Below, piece after piece: positions 18,061 to 27,142 of a stretch of 64,000 nucleotides of DNA. Origin of the DNA: an uncultured Mycoplasmatota bacterium (GTDB lineage Bacteria; Bacillota_I; Bacilli_A; RF39; UBA660); contig CAMZCT010000004.1 in assembly GCA_947305065.1 (NCBI GenBank), positions 41,166 through 105,165 on the forward strand, in the 5' to 3' direction. The notes under the pieces are model-generated. The model had not been told where the DNA came from. It searched no databases and worked only from the letters and a program-made list of their open reading frames with translations. The translations under genes and the position numbers were made by a program. The first letter of the stretch is position 1. The number at the start of each line of letters is the position of its first letter.

Positions 18061-19491
18061 ATGACGATGAATGACGTTTTAAAGGTTATTAATAAGTATA
18101 ATCCCGAAGAGATAGACAGAGTAAAGAAAGCTTATGAATTAGCTAGAGAATCCCATAAACATCAAAAAAGAGAAAGTGGAGAACCATATATCATACATCC
18201 TATTAACGTATGTATGAATCTTGCACAGTTATATGCTGATGGGGACTCACTATGTGCTGGTTTATTACATGATGTTGTAGAAGATACTGATTGTACACTA
18301 GAAATGATAGAAGAACAATTTGGCCCTTCTGTAGCTCATTTGGTAGATGGTGTTACGAAGATTAGCAATCTGCATTATAGTAGTAAAGATGAGGCTACAA
18401 ATGCTAATATTAGAAGGCTTATAAATAGTTTAAATGATGATGTTAGAATAATAATTATTAAATTATGTGATAGATTACATAATATTAGAACTTTGGAATA
18501 TAAAGCTCCTGAGAAAAGAGTAAGAAATGCTTATGAAACATTAAATATATTCGCACCTTTAGCATATTTTATAGGTATGTTCAGAATGAAATGTGAATTA
18601 GAAGATAAGTGTTTATATTATATAGATCAAGAAGCATATGAAAATATAAGAAAAATAAAGCAAGATGTAATGGCTGACTATGATAAATGTTTAAAAATGA
18701 CTACTAAGGCTGTTAAAAAGATTTTGTCTGAACATAATATAGAATTTGAATTTAGACCTAAGATATTAAATGTTTATCATATATATCAAAAATTAAATAA
18801 AGGTTATAAAATTGCTGATATTCATGATATGGTTAATTATAAAATAATAGTTAATACTGAACAAGAATGTTATTTAACATTGGGCTTATTACATAAGTTA
18901 TATACACCTATGAATAATAAGTTTAAAGATTATATAGCTTCACCAAAGACTAATAGATATAAGAGTTTACATACGACTGTTTTTGGTCCGGATAATCATA
19001 TTATACAATTCCAAATAAAAACAAAACTAATGGATGATTTAAATACTTATGGTTTAACTGCTTATTGGCGTCAGTTAAGAGAAGATGGACGTGAAAAGAT
19101 GCAAACCGAATTGATAAATCACTATCCATTCTTTAATGCTTTAAGAGAATTAAATCAAGCAGTAGAAAATGATACTGATTTTGTGGATAAGGTTAAACAA
19201 GAAATATTTACTAAAAATATTTATGTGTATACCCTTAGTGGAGAAATAGTAGAACTTCCATATGGATCTACTGTTATAGATTTTGCTTATAAACTACATA
19301 CAGAAGTAGGTAATCATTTAAAGAAGGCGTTCATAAATGGTAAAGAAGTAAAACTTACAAGAGTATTAAATAATAAAGATAGAATTATGATTTTACAAAG
19401 TGAAAATGCTAAACCTAGAGAATCATGGCTAAATCATGTTGCTACTTTGAATGCTAAAAGAAAGATTAGAGATTATTTTAAAAATAAATAA
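18061..19491 (+). CDS. rel: RelA/SpoT-family (p)ppGpp enzyme with altered synthetase site
   Basis: Stringent-response protein of 476 residues against about 730 for long Rel. The HD hydrolase domain is intact (SHKHQKR, LLHDVVEDT with His70-Asp71, KLCDRLHN). The synthetase domain keeps KFKDYIASPK and YKSLHTT, and Asp256 in HDMVNYK, but the catalytic EVQIRT reads QFQIKT (Gln316 for Glu) and the AAHW His is Tyr. A TGS domain (IYVYTLSGEIVELPYGSTVIDFAY) follows, and the helical/ACT region is missing. I infer a mainly hydrolytic, SpoT-like role. SD GGGATGGGG; the start could also be the ATG two codons later. Confidence 0.88.
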   Translation: MTMNDVLKVINKYNPEEIDRVKKAYELARESHKHQKRESGEPYIIHPINVCMNLAQLYADGDSLCAGLLHDVVEDTDCTLEMIEEQFGPSVAHLVDGVTKISNLHYSSKDEATNANIRRLINSLNDDVRIIIIKLCDRLHNIRTLEYKAPEKRVRNAYETLNIFAPLAYFIGMFRMKCELEDKCLYYIDQEAYENIRKIKQDVMADYDKCLKMTTKAVKKILSEHNIEFEFRPKILNVYHIYQKLNKGYKIADIHDMVNYKIIVNTEQECYLTLGLLHKLYTPMNNKFKDYIASPKTNRYKSLHTTVFGPDNHIIQFQIKTKLMDDLNTYGLTAYWRQLREDGREKMQTELINHYPFFNALRELNQAVENDTDFVDKVKQEIFTKNIYVYTLSGEIVELPYGSTVIDFAYKLHTEVGNHLKKAFINGKEVKLTRVLNNKDRIMILQSENAKPRESWLNHVATLNAKRKIRDYFKNK

Positions 19492-19516
19492 GAGAAAGTT
19501 TTTTACTTTCTCTTTT
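19490..19516. terminator. terminator between convergent genes
   Basis: Stem AAGAGAAAGT / ACTTTCTCTT, T-rich on both strands, between rel and the TetR gene. Confidence 0.8.
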
Positions 19517-20012
19517 GTAATTCTTCCTTTAAAGTGACAATATCAATTTCTTTAATTATTATATCTGCTAATTCTTCAGCAGTTTCTGTTCTTTTCTCTG
19601 ATACATAATAATAATAAATATTGGCTAATCCACCAATTAAGAAACTATTATAGAAGTTTGGTTCGGCAGTTATTGCTCTAACAAATTCTTCTTTTACTAA
19701 GTTGTATAAATCAGCAGCAATGATTATTTCGGTTAGTTTTCTTTCTTTAACTAAAAGTGTAACTCCTTGTAGTATTCTTTCTTCAATTGAGCAGTTTGAA
19801 CCTTTGTACTTAGCTATGTACTCATCGGTTTTCGTGTCAAGAATGTATTTTAATATTTCCTTTTTATCGTAGAATTGACGATAAAAAGTCATTCTTGAAA
19901 CACCAGCTTTTTCAACGATATCGTTGATAGTGATATCTTCGTATTTTTTGTCTTTAAGTAAATATAAAAAGGCGTCAGAAATATACTTTCTTGATTTTTC
20001 AATTCTCGGCAT
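19503..20012 (-). CDS. TetR/AcrR family transcriptional regulator
   Basis: Protein of 169 residues. The N-terminal helix-turn-helix is typical (ITINDIVEKAGVSRMTFYRQFYDKKEIL, about residues 27-54), followed by a variable ligand/dimer domain. Strong SD GGGAGG precedes the ATG. It is divergent from the transglutaminase-like gene at 20163. The 150-base shared gap carries a 7-base inverted repeat that could be its operator, so it may control itself and that neighbour. Ligand unknown. Confidence 0.9.
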   Translation of the reverse strand: MPRIEKSRKYISDAFLYLLKDKKYEDITINDIVEKAGVSRMTFYRQFYDKKEILKYILDTKTDEYIAKYKGSNCSIEERILQGVTLLVKERKLTEIIIAADLYNLVKEEFVRAITAEPNFYNSFLIGGLANIYYYYVSEKRTETAEELADIIIKEIDIVTLKEELQKRK

Positions 20013-20035
20013 AATGTTATAAAACCTCCCTTTTG

Positions 20036-20057
20036 TAACATAATCATCTATATGTTA
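20036..20057. promoter_or_regulatory. candidate TetR operator
   Basis: Inverted repeat TAACATA (20036-20042) / TATGTTA (20051-20057) with an 8-base spacer, just upstream of the TetR gene. Confidence 0.4.
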
Positions 20058-20162
20058 TATTAAAACTGTAAATTCTGCAAGTAAAAATTGAAAATTTATA
20101 GAAATTCTTGCATTTTGTTGGGATTTGTATTATTCTAATATCTCAGTTTAGGGGGGGATAAT

Positions 20163-21098
20163 ATGAAAAATGTTGATTTATTATGGATATTAATATTACT
20201 CCTTGTTACTTCTTGTATTATTTATTATAAGGATGATATTAGTCAGTTATTAGATGATAATAGGGTTAGTTATTCGGTAAATGAAGAAGATAATAATTAT
20301 AAAACTGATAGTATCGTTAGTTATAGTAGTAATGAACAAATGAAAAAGGATAAGAAAGCTTTTATAACTGGTGAAAACCTTTATTTTAACGAAGAATATA
20401 ATATATACTATACATATTTAAGCAGTGAGGGTAAAAAAATATATAATCAGGTTTATGCTAATGCTTTAGTTTATAATAAGACATTTACAACAGTTACTAA
20501 GATTAGTACAAATGAACTGAGTGATGTCATGGAAGCATTATTTAATGATCATCCTGAATTATTCTATTTAGATACTAATTACTCATATAAGTATAATAGT
20601 AATGGAATGTGTATAGAAATTACTTTAAATTATAATGATACTGTTAATAATATAGAATACAATAAAGATGTATTTGAAAAAGAAGTTAATAGAATTGTTA
20701 ACGAAGCTAATAAATTAGCTAATGACTTTGAAAAAGAAAAATATGTGTATATGGCTTTGATTAATGAAGTTGATTATGATAAGAGTGCAAACTATAACCA
20801 GAGTGCATTTAGTGCTTTGGTAGTAGGGAAATCAGTATGTGCTGGTTATGCAAGAGCTTTTCAATTGATTATGCAAAGATTAAATATTCCTACTTATTAT
20901 GTATTGGGATTTGCTAAAGAAGAACATGCTTGGAATATAGTTAAATTAAATGGAGGATATTATAATGTTGACTTAACTTGGGATGATACAGGAGGAGTTT
21001 ATAAACACTTTAATTTAACTGATAGAGATATAGCAGTTACTCATGAAAGAAGAGGAATATCTAAGAACTTACCAAAATGTAATTATAGAATGGGTTGA
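20163..21098 (+). CDS. membrane- or lipid-anchored transglutaminase-like protein
   Basis: Protein of 311 residues. The N-terminal hydrophobic segment contains VTSC (Cys18), a possible lipobox, so it is a lipoprotein or single-helix anchored outer-face protein. Residues about 190-285 form a transglutaminase-like core with the expected triad: Cys226 (SVCAGYA), His255 (EEHAWN) and Asp270 (NVDLTWDD). Such domains act as proteases or peptide cross-link enzymes at the cell surface; substrate unknown. It may be under the divergent TetR gene. A terminator follows. Confidence 0.83.
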   Translation: MKNVDLLWILILLLVTSCIIYYKDDISQLLDDNRVSYSVNEEDNNYKTDSIVSYSSNEQMKKDKKAFITGENLYFNEEYNIYYTYLSSEGKKIYNQVYANALVYNKTFTTVTKISTNELSDVMEALFNDHPELFYLDTNYSYKYNSNGMCIEITLNYNDTVNNIEYNKDVFEKEVNRIVNEANKLANDFEKEKYVYMALINEVDYDKSANYNQSAFSALVVGKSVCAGYARAFQLIMQRLNIPTYYVLGFAKEEHAWNIVKLNGGYYNVDLTWDDTGGVYKHFNLTDRDIAVTHERRGISKNLPKCNYRMG

Positions 21099-21100
21099 AT

Positions 21101-21135
21101 AATAACAACTTTTATAAAAAAGTTGTTATTTTTTT
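21101..21135 (+). terminator. terminator after the transglutaminase gene
   Basis: Stem AATAACAACTTTT / AAAAAGTTGTTATT and T run; next TATAAT follows three bases later. Confidence 0.85.
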
Positions 21136-21137
21136 GC

Positions 21138-21143
21138 TATAAT
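21138..21143 (+). promoter_or_regulatory. -10 box of the EamA gene
   Basis: TATAAT 21 bases before the ATG, with SD GCAGGTGG between. Confidence 0.6.
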
Positions 21144-21163
21144 AATGAGCAGGTGGTTTATTT

Positions 21164-22033
21164 ATGATTTATTGTTTATTAACGTTCATTTTTTGGGGGA
21201 CGGCAGATTTATTTTATAAGTTAGGTAATAAAGAAGATAAAAAATATAATGAATTAGTAACAGGAATTATAGTAGGTATTGTTATGGGTATACATGCTAC
21301 TGTTTATTTATTAATAAATCATTTATCAGTTAGTTTTATAGAAATGATTAAATATTTACCAGTTTCTTTATGTTATATAATAAGCATGATTGTAAGTTAT
21401 CGTGGTTTTAGATATATAGAATTAACTTTAGCTAGTCCAATAGAAAACACATCCGGGGCGATTACTTCTTTATTTTTAATTATATTTTTTAAAGATAAAT
21501 TACCACCACTAGCTTATTTAGCTATAATATTGGTATTTATTGGTATTTTAATGGTATCTATTTTAGAGAAAAAAGAAGGAAGAGCAATAAAGTTAAGAAA
21601 AATCAATTTCTTGATAATACTATTTCCTCTAATATATTGTTTATTGGATGGTATAGGAACCTTTTTAGATGCTGTATATTTAGATAAATTAAGTTTGATA
21701 AGTGAAGATAGCGCTTTACTTTGTTATGAATATACATTTCTAATATATGCTGTTATAGCTTTAATATTCTTGAAATTTAAGAAACAAAAAGTAAATTTAT
21801 TTAAAGAAAGAGATAAAACGATAGCAGCTATATTAGAGACGGCAGGACAATTTTTCTATGTGTTTGCCATGAGTCATAATTCGACAATTGGAGCAACAAT
21901 AGTAGGATCTTATTGTATATTATCGATGATACTATCTCGTATTTTCTTAAAAGAAAAGTTATCAGAACAAAAATATGTAGGTTTATTAATTGCAATATCA
22001 GGTTTGATATTACTAGCATTTTTAGATATTTAA
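21164..22033 (+). CDS. DMT superfamily (EamA) transporter
   Basis: Integral membrane protein of 289 residues with about ten helices in two EamA halves. It has WGTADLFYKLGNK in helix 1 and LASPIENTSGAITSLFLIIFFKDKLP ending the first half; the second half ends with FLKEKLSEQKYVGLLIAISGLILL. The family exports or imports small metabolites; substrate unknown. It is a single-gene unit between two terminators. Confidence 0.85.
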   Translation: MIYCLLTFIFWGTADLFYKLGNKEDKKYNELVTGIIVGIVMGIHATVYLLINHLSVSFIEMIKYLPVSLCYIISMIVSYRGFRYIELTLASPIENTSGAITSLFLIIFFKDKLPPLAYLAIILVFIGILMVSILEKKEGRAIKLRKINFLIILFPLIYCLLDGIGTFLDAVYLDKLSLISEDSALLCYEYTFLIYAVIALIFLKFKKQKVNLFKERDKTIAAILETAGQFFYVFAMSHNSTIGATIVGSYCILSMILSRIFLKEKLSEQKYVGLLIAISGLILLAFLDI

Positions 22034-22057
22034 GGACAATTAAACTGGTCCTTTTTT
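22032..22057 (+). terminator. terminator after the EamA gene
   Basis: Stem AAGGAC / GTCCTT with T run; TATAAT of ligA (22069-22074) follows. Confidence 0.7.
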
Positions 22058-22093
22058 CTATTTAAAGGTATAATATTTATAGGGTGGATAAGT

Positions 22094-24040
22094 ATGAATG
22101 AAAAAAATAATCGAATGAAAGAATTAATAGATTTATTAACTAAAGCAAGTGTAGCTTATTATCAGAATAGTGAACCAATTATGACTGATTTTGAATATGA
22201 TAAGTTATATGATGAATTAGTAGAATTAGAGAAAGAGACTAATATGGTATTATCTAATAGTCCAACTATAAGAGTAGAGCCAGAAATACAAAGTTCTTTA
22301 CAAACAATTGAACATCCAGCACCAATGTTATCTTTAGGTAAAACTAAAAGTGTTGACGATTTGGTAGATTTTATTGGGGATAAAGAAGGATTATTATCTT
22401 GGAAATTAGATGGTTTAACAATAGTATTGACTTATGAAGAGGGTAAACTAGTAAGTGGAGTTACAAGGGGTAATGGAATTATTGGCGAAATAGTAACAGA
22501 AAATGTTAAACAGTTTAAAAATATACCACTTACTATTCCATATAAAGGTCATCTAGTACTAAGAGGGGAAGCTATTATTAAGTATTCTGATTTTAATAAG
22601 ATGAACGAAGAAATGGATGATTCTTCTCAATATAAGAATCCTCGTAATTTATGTAGTGGATCAGTAAGACAATTAGACAGTAAAATAACTGCCAAAAGAA
22701 ATGTCAATTGTATAATCTTTGCGTTAATTGAAGCAGATGAAGAATTTAAATATAAGAGCGAAGGATTTGAATGGTTAAAAACATTAGGTTTTGAAACTGT
22801 AGAATATTATAAAGTAAATAGTACTAATATACCTGTTAAAGTATTAGAGTATAAAGCTAGAGTAGGAAGTTATGATATTCCTAGTGATGGCTTGGTATTA
22901 ACTTTTGATGATATAGAATATGGTAATTCATTAGGTAGTACAGCAAAGGCACCAAGACATTCTATTGCTTTTAAGTGGCAAGATGAAACAGTAGAAACTA
23001 CTTTATTAAAAGTAGATTGGATGGCTTCTAGAACAGGATTAATTAATCCAGTAGCTATCTTTGAACCAGTAGAAATAGAAGGAACTACTGTATCTAGAGC
23101 ATCATTACATAATGTGTCAATCTTAAGAGGTTTAGAAATAGGTATAGGGGATAGAGTATTAGTATATAAAGCTAATATGATTATTCCGCAAATAGCAGAA
23201 AATATTACAAGAAGTAATACTCTAGTAATTCCGGAAAAATGTCCAGTATGTGGAGAAGAAACTAAAATAGTAACTAATAATGAAACTCATTATTTATACT
23301 GTCAAAATGATTTTTGTAGAGCAAAATTAATCAAAAGATTAAGTTTGTTTACAAGTAGAAATGCAATGGATATAGAAGGCATTAGTGATGCTATACTATC
23401 TAAATTAATAGCAGAAAATATTATTAAAGAATATAGTGATTTATATCATTTAGATAATTATAAAGATAAAATAGTTAACTTTGAAGGTTTTGGTGAAAAA
23501 TCATATGATAATATGGTGGCTTCTATAGAAGGATCAAGAAAAGTAAAACTAGCTAATTTTATCTATGCACTAGGTATACCTGATATAGGTTTTTCTAGAG
23601 CTAAATTAATATGCGATGAATTGGATAATAAGATAGATAAATTAATGAATGTAACTGAAGAAGAGTTGGCTTCTATAGATGGTATAGGAGATGTAATAGC
23701 TAAGGAATGGATAAATACTTTTAGTAATGAGCAATTTAAAAAGGAATTAAATGATTTATTACAAGAAGTAACATTTACAGATGTACAAAGAGATAGTAGT
23801 AATTTAGTATTAAAAGGTAAAACATTTGTAATAACTGGTTCTTTAGAACACTATGAAAATAGAGATAAATTAGTAGAATATATTGAATCATTGGGAGGTA
23901 AAGCTTCATCTTCAGTATCAGCTAAAACTAGTTATTTAATAAATAATGATATAACTTCTTCATCTAGTAAGAATAAGAAAGCTAAAGAATTAGGTGTACC
24001 AATTATTACAGAAGAAGAATTTATTAATATGGTGAAATGA
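22094..24040 (+). CDS. ligA: NAD-dependent DNA ligase
   Basis: Seals nicks in DNA using NAD. Domains in order over 648 residues: Ia (YYQNSEPIMTDFEYDKLYDEL), adenylation domain with the nucleophile Lys104 in KLDG, OB fold, C4 zinc finger (CPVCG and CQNDFC), helix-hairpin-helix repeats (GFGEKSYDNM, DGIGDVIAKEW) and a C-terminal BRCT domain (FVITGSLEHYENRDKLVEYIESLGGKAS). All domains are present, at normal length. SD GGGTGG, own TATAAT. The Nudix gene follows at 37 bases and may be cotranscribed. Confidence 0.97.
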   Translation: MNEKNNRMKELIDLLTKASVAYYQNSEPIMTDFEYDKLYDELVELEKETNMVLSNSPTIRVEPEIQSSLQTIEHPAPMLSLGKTKSVDDLVDFIGDKEGLLSWKLDGLTIVLTYEEGKLVSGVTRGNGIIGEIVTENVKQFKNIPLTIPYKGHLVLRGEAIIKYSDFNKMNEEMDDSSQYKNPRNLCSGSVRQLDSKITAKRNVNCIIFALIEADEEFKYKSEGFEWLKTLGFETVEYYKVNSTNIPVKVLEYKARVGSYDIPSDGLVLTFDDIEYGNSLGSTAKAPRHSIAFKWQDETVETTLLKVDWMASRTGLINPVAIFEPVEIEGTTVSRASLHNVSILRGLEIGIGDRVLVYKANMIIPQIAENITRSNTLVIPEKCPVCGEETKIVTNNETHYLYCQNDFCRAKLIKRLSLFTSRNAMDIEGISDAILSKLIAENIIKEYSDLYHLDNYKDKIVNFEGFGEKSYDNMVASIEGSRKVKLANFIYALGIPDIGFSRAKLICDELDNKIDKLMNVTEEELASIDGIGDVIAKEWINTFSNEQFKKELNDLLQEVTFTDVQRDSSNLVLKGKTFVITGSLEHYENRDKLVEYIESLGGKASSSVSAKTSYLINNDITSSSSKNKKAKELGVPIITEEEFINMVK

Positions 24041-24077
24041 TAATAGTGATGATTAATATTTATAAAGGAGAAAAATT

Positions 24078-24521
24078 ATGGTTAAAGTAATAAGAAATGC
24101 AGTTAGAACATACTTAATAAAAGATAATAAAGTAGTAGTTATAAAATATAAAAAACATGATAATGGTTACTATGATATACCTGGTGGAAAAATTGAAGAT
24201 GGGGAAACTCCAGAAGAAACTTCTATTAGAGAGTTTAAAGAAGAGACTGGAATAACTATAAAGAAACAACATTGTATAGGGCATAATACAGTTGAATATC
24301 CGGATAGAATATTTGAGTTTGATATTTTTGTTGCAGATGAATATTCTGGTGAGCCTCTTGAATTTGAAGAAAATGATTCAATGTGGATTAATATTGATGA
24401 TTTATATAAAGAAGAAAAGTTATTTATGAGTATAGAAGCAATTAAATATTTAAAAGATAATATGAAGTTGAAAATTGAATGTGATAGCGATAATAATATA
24501 TTAAATATAAATCTAAATTAA
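24078..24521 (+). CDS. Nudix hydrolase
   Basis: Protein of 147 residues with a complete Nudix box (GKIEDGETPEETSIREFKEETGI). The family hydrolyses nucleoside diphosphate derivatives, for example oxidised dNTPs or NDP-sugars; substrate not predictable. SD AAAGGAG. It lies 37 bases after ligA with no terminator between, so an operon is likely. Confidence 0.92.
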   Translation: MVKVIRNAVRTYLIKDNKVVVIKYKKHDNGYYDIPGGKIEDGETPEETSIREFKEETGITIKKQHCIGHNTVEYPDRIFEFDIFVADEYSGEPLEFEENDSMWINIDDLYKEEKLFMSIEAIKYLKDNMKLKIECDSDNNILNINLN

Positions 24522-24572
24522 GCTGAATTAATCTAAATGATTTGGTCGAGAACAAAAAATGAGGTAAGTTAT

Positions 24573-25101
24573 ATGGAAATATATAGAGGCTATTATATAT
24601 TCTGTTAAAGGTGGTAACTTAAATTATACTAATATATATGGTTATGATGATGACAATAGTAGGTGTTTAATTGAAAGAAAAGAGAATTGTTTAGAAGATA
24701 TTTTTAATGTCGAAGGAAGGTATTATATTCTAGATAATAAAGACTTTGTGAAGCACGATGAAGTTGGCGTAGGAGAAAATGAATATGTTTCTACTAAATC
24801 AGTTAAGGTATTAAAGGAAGTTACAATACCTAATGTTTGGGATTATTTTAAAGAATTAGAGAAAAATGGAAAATTTAAAATATATAGATATCCATCACGA
24901 CCTAAGAAATATCCTGTTGATGATAGTGATTTAATAGAATGTGCTATATCTATGTATTTGAATACTGATGATTTAGATGGGGCTTTTGATTTTCTAGAAA
25001 AGTATCATCCTGAATTAAAAGAACAAAATGATAAGATTAAAGAATATATTAAAACACATGGTAAAAAAGAAGTGGAAAATAAAATTAAATTTTTTAAATG
25101 A
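24573..25101 (+). pseudogene. frameshifted hypothetical gene
   Basis: An ATG with SD GAGGTAAG at 24573 starts MEIYRG and meets a stop after 11 codons. The frame one base on, open from 24568, continues without a stop to 25101 (AIIYSVKGGNLNYTNIYG through KKEVENKIKFFK) but has no usable start until a GTG at 24748. Dropping one base near 24588 joins MEIYR directly to AIIYSVKGG and gives one protein of about 175 residues. I see no slippery run, so mutation or sequence error is likelier than programmed frameshifting. Family not recognised. Confidence 0.6.
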
Positions 25102-25149
25102 AGAAACGTTGGTATTGACTGCTAAACAGCAATAGAAGAGGTGAAGTAT

Positions 25150-25722
25150 ATGTCCAAAATATCTAAAAACATTAAAATGTTAGATATATTATCATCTGGG
25201 AAAATATACAGTTGTAAGAAGATGGCTGAAATGCTGGAAGTAAGTACAAGAACAGTTAGACAATATAAAGATGAATTAGAAAAAGAAGGATTATATATAG
25301 AGAATATAATGGGCAAAAATGGGGGATATAGACTTTGTTCCAAAGTTGAAATGCCGTCTATTTTATTTAATAAGAATGATATAGATATAATTGATTCGAT
25401 AACTGATAAATTATCAAATGATGACAAAAATAAATTAGAGAATATTAAGGAAAAAATTAAAACTTACTGTAGATTAGTAAGTGATAAAGATAATATAAAT
25501 GTTGAAGATAAAGATAAACTAGATATAATACAAGATGCGATTAATAATAGAAAAAAAATTACTATAGAATATTATAGTAAAGGAATTAAAAAAACAAGAG
25601 ATATATTACCAATTCAAATATATGTATATGAAAATATGATTATGATAGTTGTTCATTATTCTGATGCTCCAAATGATATAAGACACTTGAATTTAAAAAG
25701 AATAGAAAAAATAATAATATAG
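25150..25722 (+). CDS. HTH regulator with WYL-like domain
   Basis: Protein of 190 residues. The N-terminal winged helix-turn-helix is of the HTH_11/DeoR kind (LDILSSGKIYSCKKMAEMLEVSTRTVRQYKDELEKEG), followed by a linker and a short C-terminal WYL-like beta domain (KKITIEYYSKGIKKTRDILPIQIYVYENMIMIVV). The usual WCX extension is absent, so it is shorter than full WYL regulators (about 310). SD AGAGGTGA fixes the start at 25150; a GTG at 25141 lies inside the SD. Ligand and targets unknown. It might regulate the VOC gene 51 bases downstream. Confidence 0.8.
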   Translation: MSKISKNIKMLDILSSGKIYSCKKMAEMLEVSTRTVRQYKDELEKEGLYIENIMGKNGGYRLCSKVEMPSILFNKNDIDIIDSITDKLSNDDKNKLENIKEKIKTYCRLVSDKDNINVEDKDKLDIIQDAINNRKKITIEYYSKGIKKTRDILPIQIYVYENMIMIVVHYSDAPNDIRHLNLKRIEKIII

Positions 25723-25773
25723 CAAAAGTACTTCCTATATTGGTGTTTATAATGAATGTAGGAGGTAATTTTT

Positions 25774-26157
25774 ATGTTAATAACGAAAAATGAGGAAAGC
25801 TTTTATACGTTGGATTTTGATCATGTTGCTCTTACTGTAAGAGACTTAAAAGAATCTATTTCTTTTTATAGTAAACTTGGCTATAAGTTAATAAACATAT
25901 TCAATGATGATGATTATAATTGGGCAACCTTAGACTTAAATAATCATATATTAGAATTATTTGAGAAAAAAGTAAATAAGGAAGATAATATGGATCATAT
26001 TGCCTATAGTTATAGTGATTTTGATGAAATAGAACAACTGATTAATAGTTTAGGATATAAAAAAGAGGAATTAGATATTTTTTACGGAGATTTGAATAGA
26101 GAAAGCTTTTGTATTAAGGATAACGATGGTAGAACAATTCAATTTATAAAAAAATAA
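25774..26157 (+). CDS. VOC/glyoxalase-fold protein
   Basis: Protein of 127 residues with the two beta-alpha-beta-beta-beta units of the vicinal oxygen chelate fold: FDHVALTVRDLKESISFYSKLGY, then DHIAYSYSDFDEIEQLINSLG and FCIKDNDGRTIQFI. Metal ligand positions (His near 13, Glu near 62, His near 72, Glu-to-Gln at the last strand) are only partly conserved, so it may be a binding or resistance-type member instead of a glyoxalase. SD GTAGGAGG. Confidence 0.8.
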   Translation: MLITKNEESFYTLDFDHVALTVRDLKESISFYSKLGYKLINIFNDDDYNWATLDLNNHILELFEKKVNKEDNMDHIAYSYSDFDEIEQLINSLGYKKEELDIFYGDLNRESFCIKDNDGRTIQFIKK

Positions 26158-26216
26158 CGGCTATATAAAAGCAAATAAAAAAACACAAAATTTCAATAAA
26201 TTATGTCTTTTTTTGC

Positions 26217-26222
26217 TATAAT
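26217..26222 (+). promoter_or_regulatory. -10 box of the 26304 gene
   Basis: TATAAT after a T run; gives a leader of about 75 bases. Nothing else is evident in the leader. Confidence 0.5.
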
Positions 26223-26303
26223 TGAATAGATGTGGAGTTATTCTAATATAAATTGATTGATATTAATTTAGTCTAACTATTGTAAAAAGAGGTGGCGGTT
26301 TAA

Positions 26304-27095
26304 ATGAATAAAATATGGTATCACGGAAGCGATAAAAGAATAGATATTTTTAATCCTTATTCATTTGATTTAGGAAACTCTTTTCAAAAATTTGGTTGGA
26401 GCACATTTTGTTTTAAAGATTATAAGTATACTAAAGGATTTACTATAATGAGGTGCATTCAATGCTATTATGATGAAATAAAATCAGATGACAATAAAGA
26501 GTATTTGCATGAAAATAGATGTACATGGGATTTTGTTAATGAAAGACCTATTATAACTAAAGAAGGTTTGAATTTTGTTTTAGATAATATGATTGGCACA
26601 GAAATATTTATTCATTATTTTAATCCATCATTATTTAAGATAAAAGGTATTGGTAATGATGTTACACATGATGAATTTACTTTTAGAGATAAGAATGTGA
26701 AACCTATAAAAATAGATCAAATTGTTTTTTCAAAAGAATTGTTGGAACAAACCTTAATGGTTGTAGAAGATGTAAATAAATACAGAGATTATTTAGTTAA
26801 AATTTCTAATAATTATAATCGTGGTTTTCTATCATTATTTATTACATACGATTATACTTTGAATAGAACTGAAATAGAAAAAATAATTGTTGCGATAGAT
26901 AAAGGAATTATAAAAATTGGTGATGATTTGTATGATTTCGTAGAAAAAAACGATGTAAAAATAAGAAAAATATCATTACTTAAAAGAATTTTGAAAAGTA
27001 TATTAGGAATAATTAATAGAAAAATATTAAAAAAAAGATATTTAAACAAACTAAAAAAATATAATGAAAGTTTAAAAACAAATAAAATGAGTTAA
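26304..27095 (+). CDS. hypothetical protein, DUF3990-like N-terminus
   Basis: Protein of 263 residues. It opens with WYHGSDKRIDIFNPYSFDLG and then FGWSTFCFKDYKYTKGFT, which resembles the YHGT / DFGxGFY pattern of DUF3990, a family with an ADP-ribosyltransferase-like fold. The resemblance is weak and the key residues cannot be confirmed. The rest is unassigned; the last 50 residues are very Lys/Arg-rich and helical. No signal peptide. SD AGAGGTGGCGG. Confidence 0.55.
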   Translation: MNKIWYHGSDKRIDIFNPYSFDLGNSFQKFGWSTFCFKDYKYTKGFTIMRCIQCYYDEIKSDDNKEYLHENRCTWDFVNERPIITKEGLNFVLDNMIGTEIFIHYFNPSLFKIKGIGNDVTHDEFTFRDKNVKPIKIDQIVFSKELLEQTLMVVEDVNKYRDYLVKISNNYNRGFLSLFITYDYTLNRTEIEKIIVAIDKGIIKIGDDLYDFVEKNDVKIRKISLLKRILKSILGIINRKILKKRYLNKLKKYNESLKTNKMS

Positions 27096-27142
27096 TCCAA
27101 ATGAATGAAAATAAAGCTAATATTAGATGATATGGAGGACAT

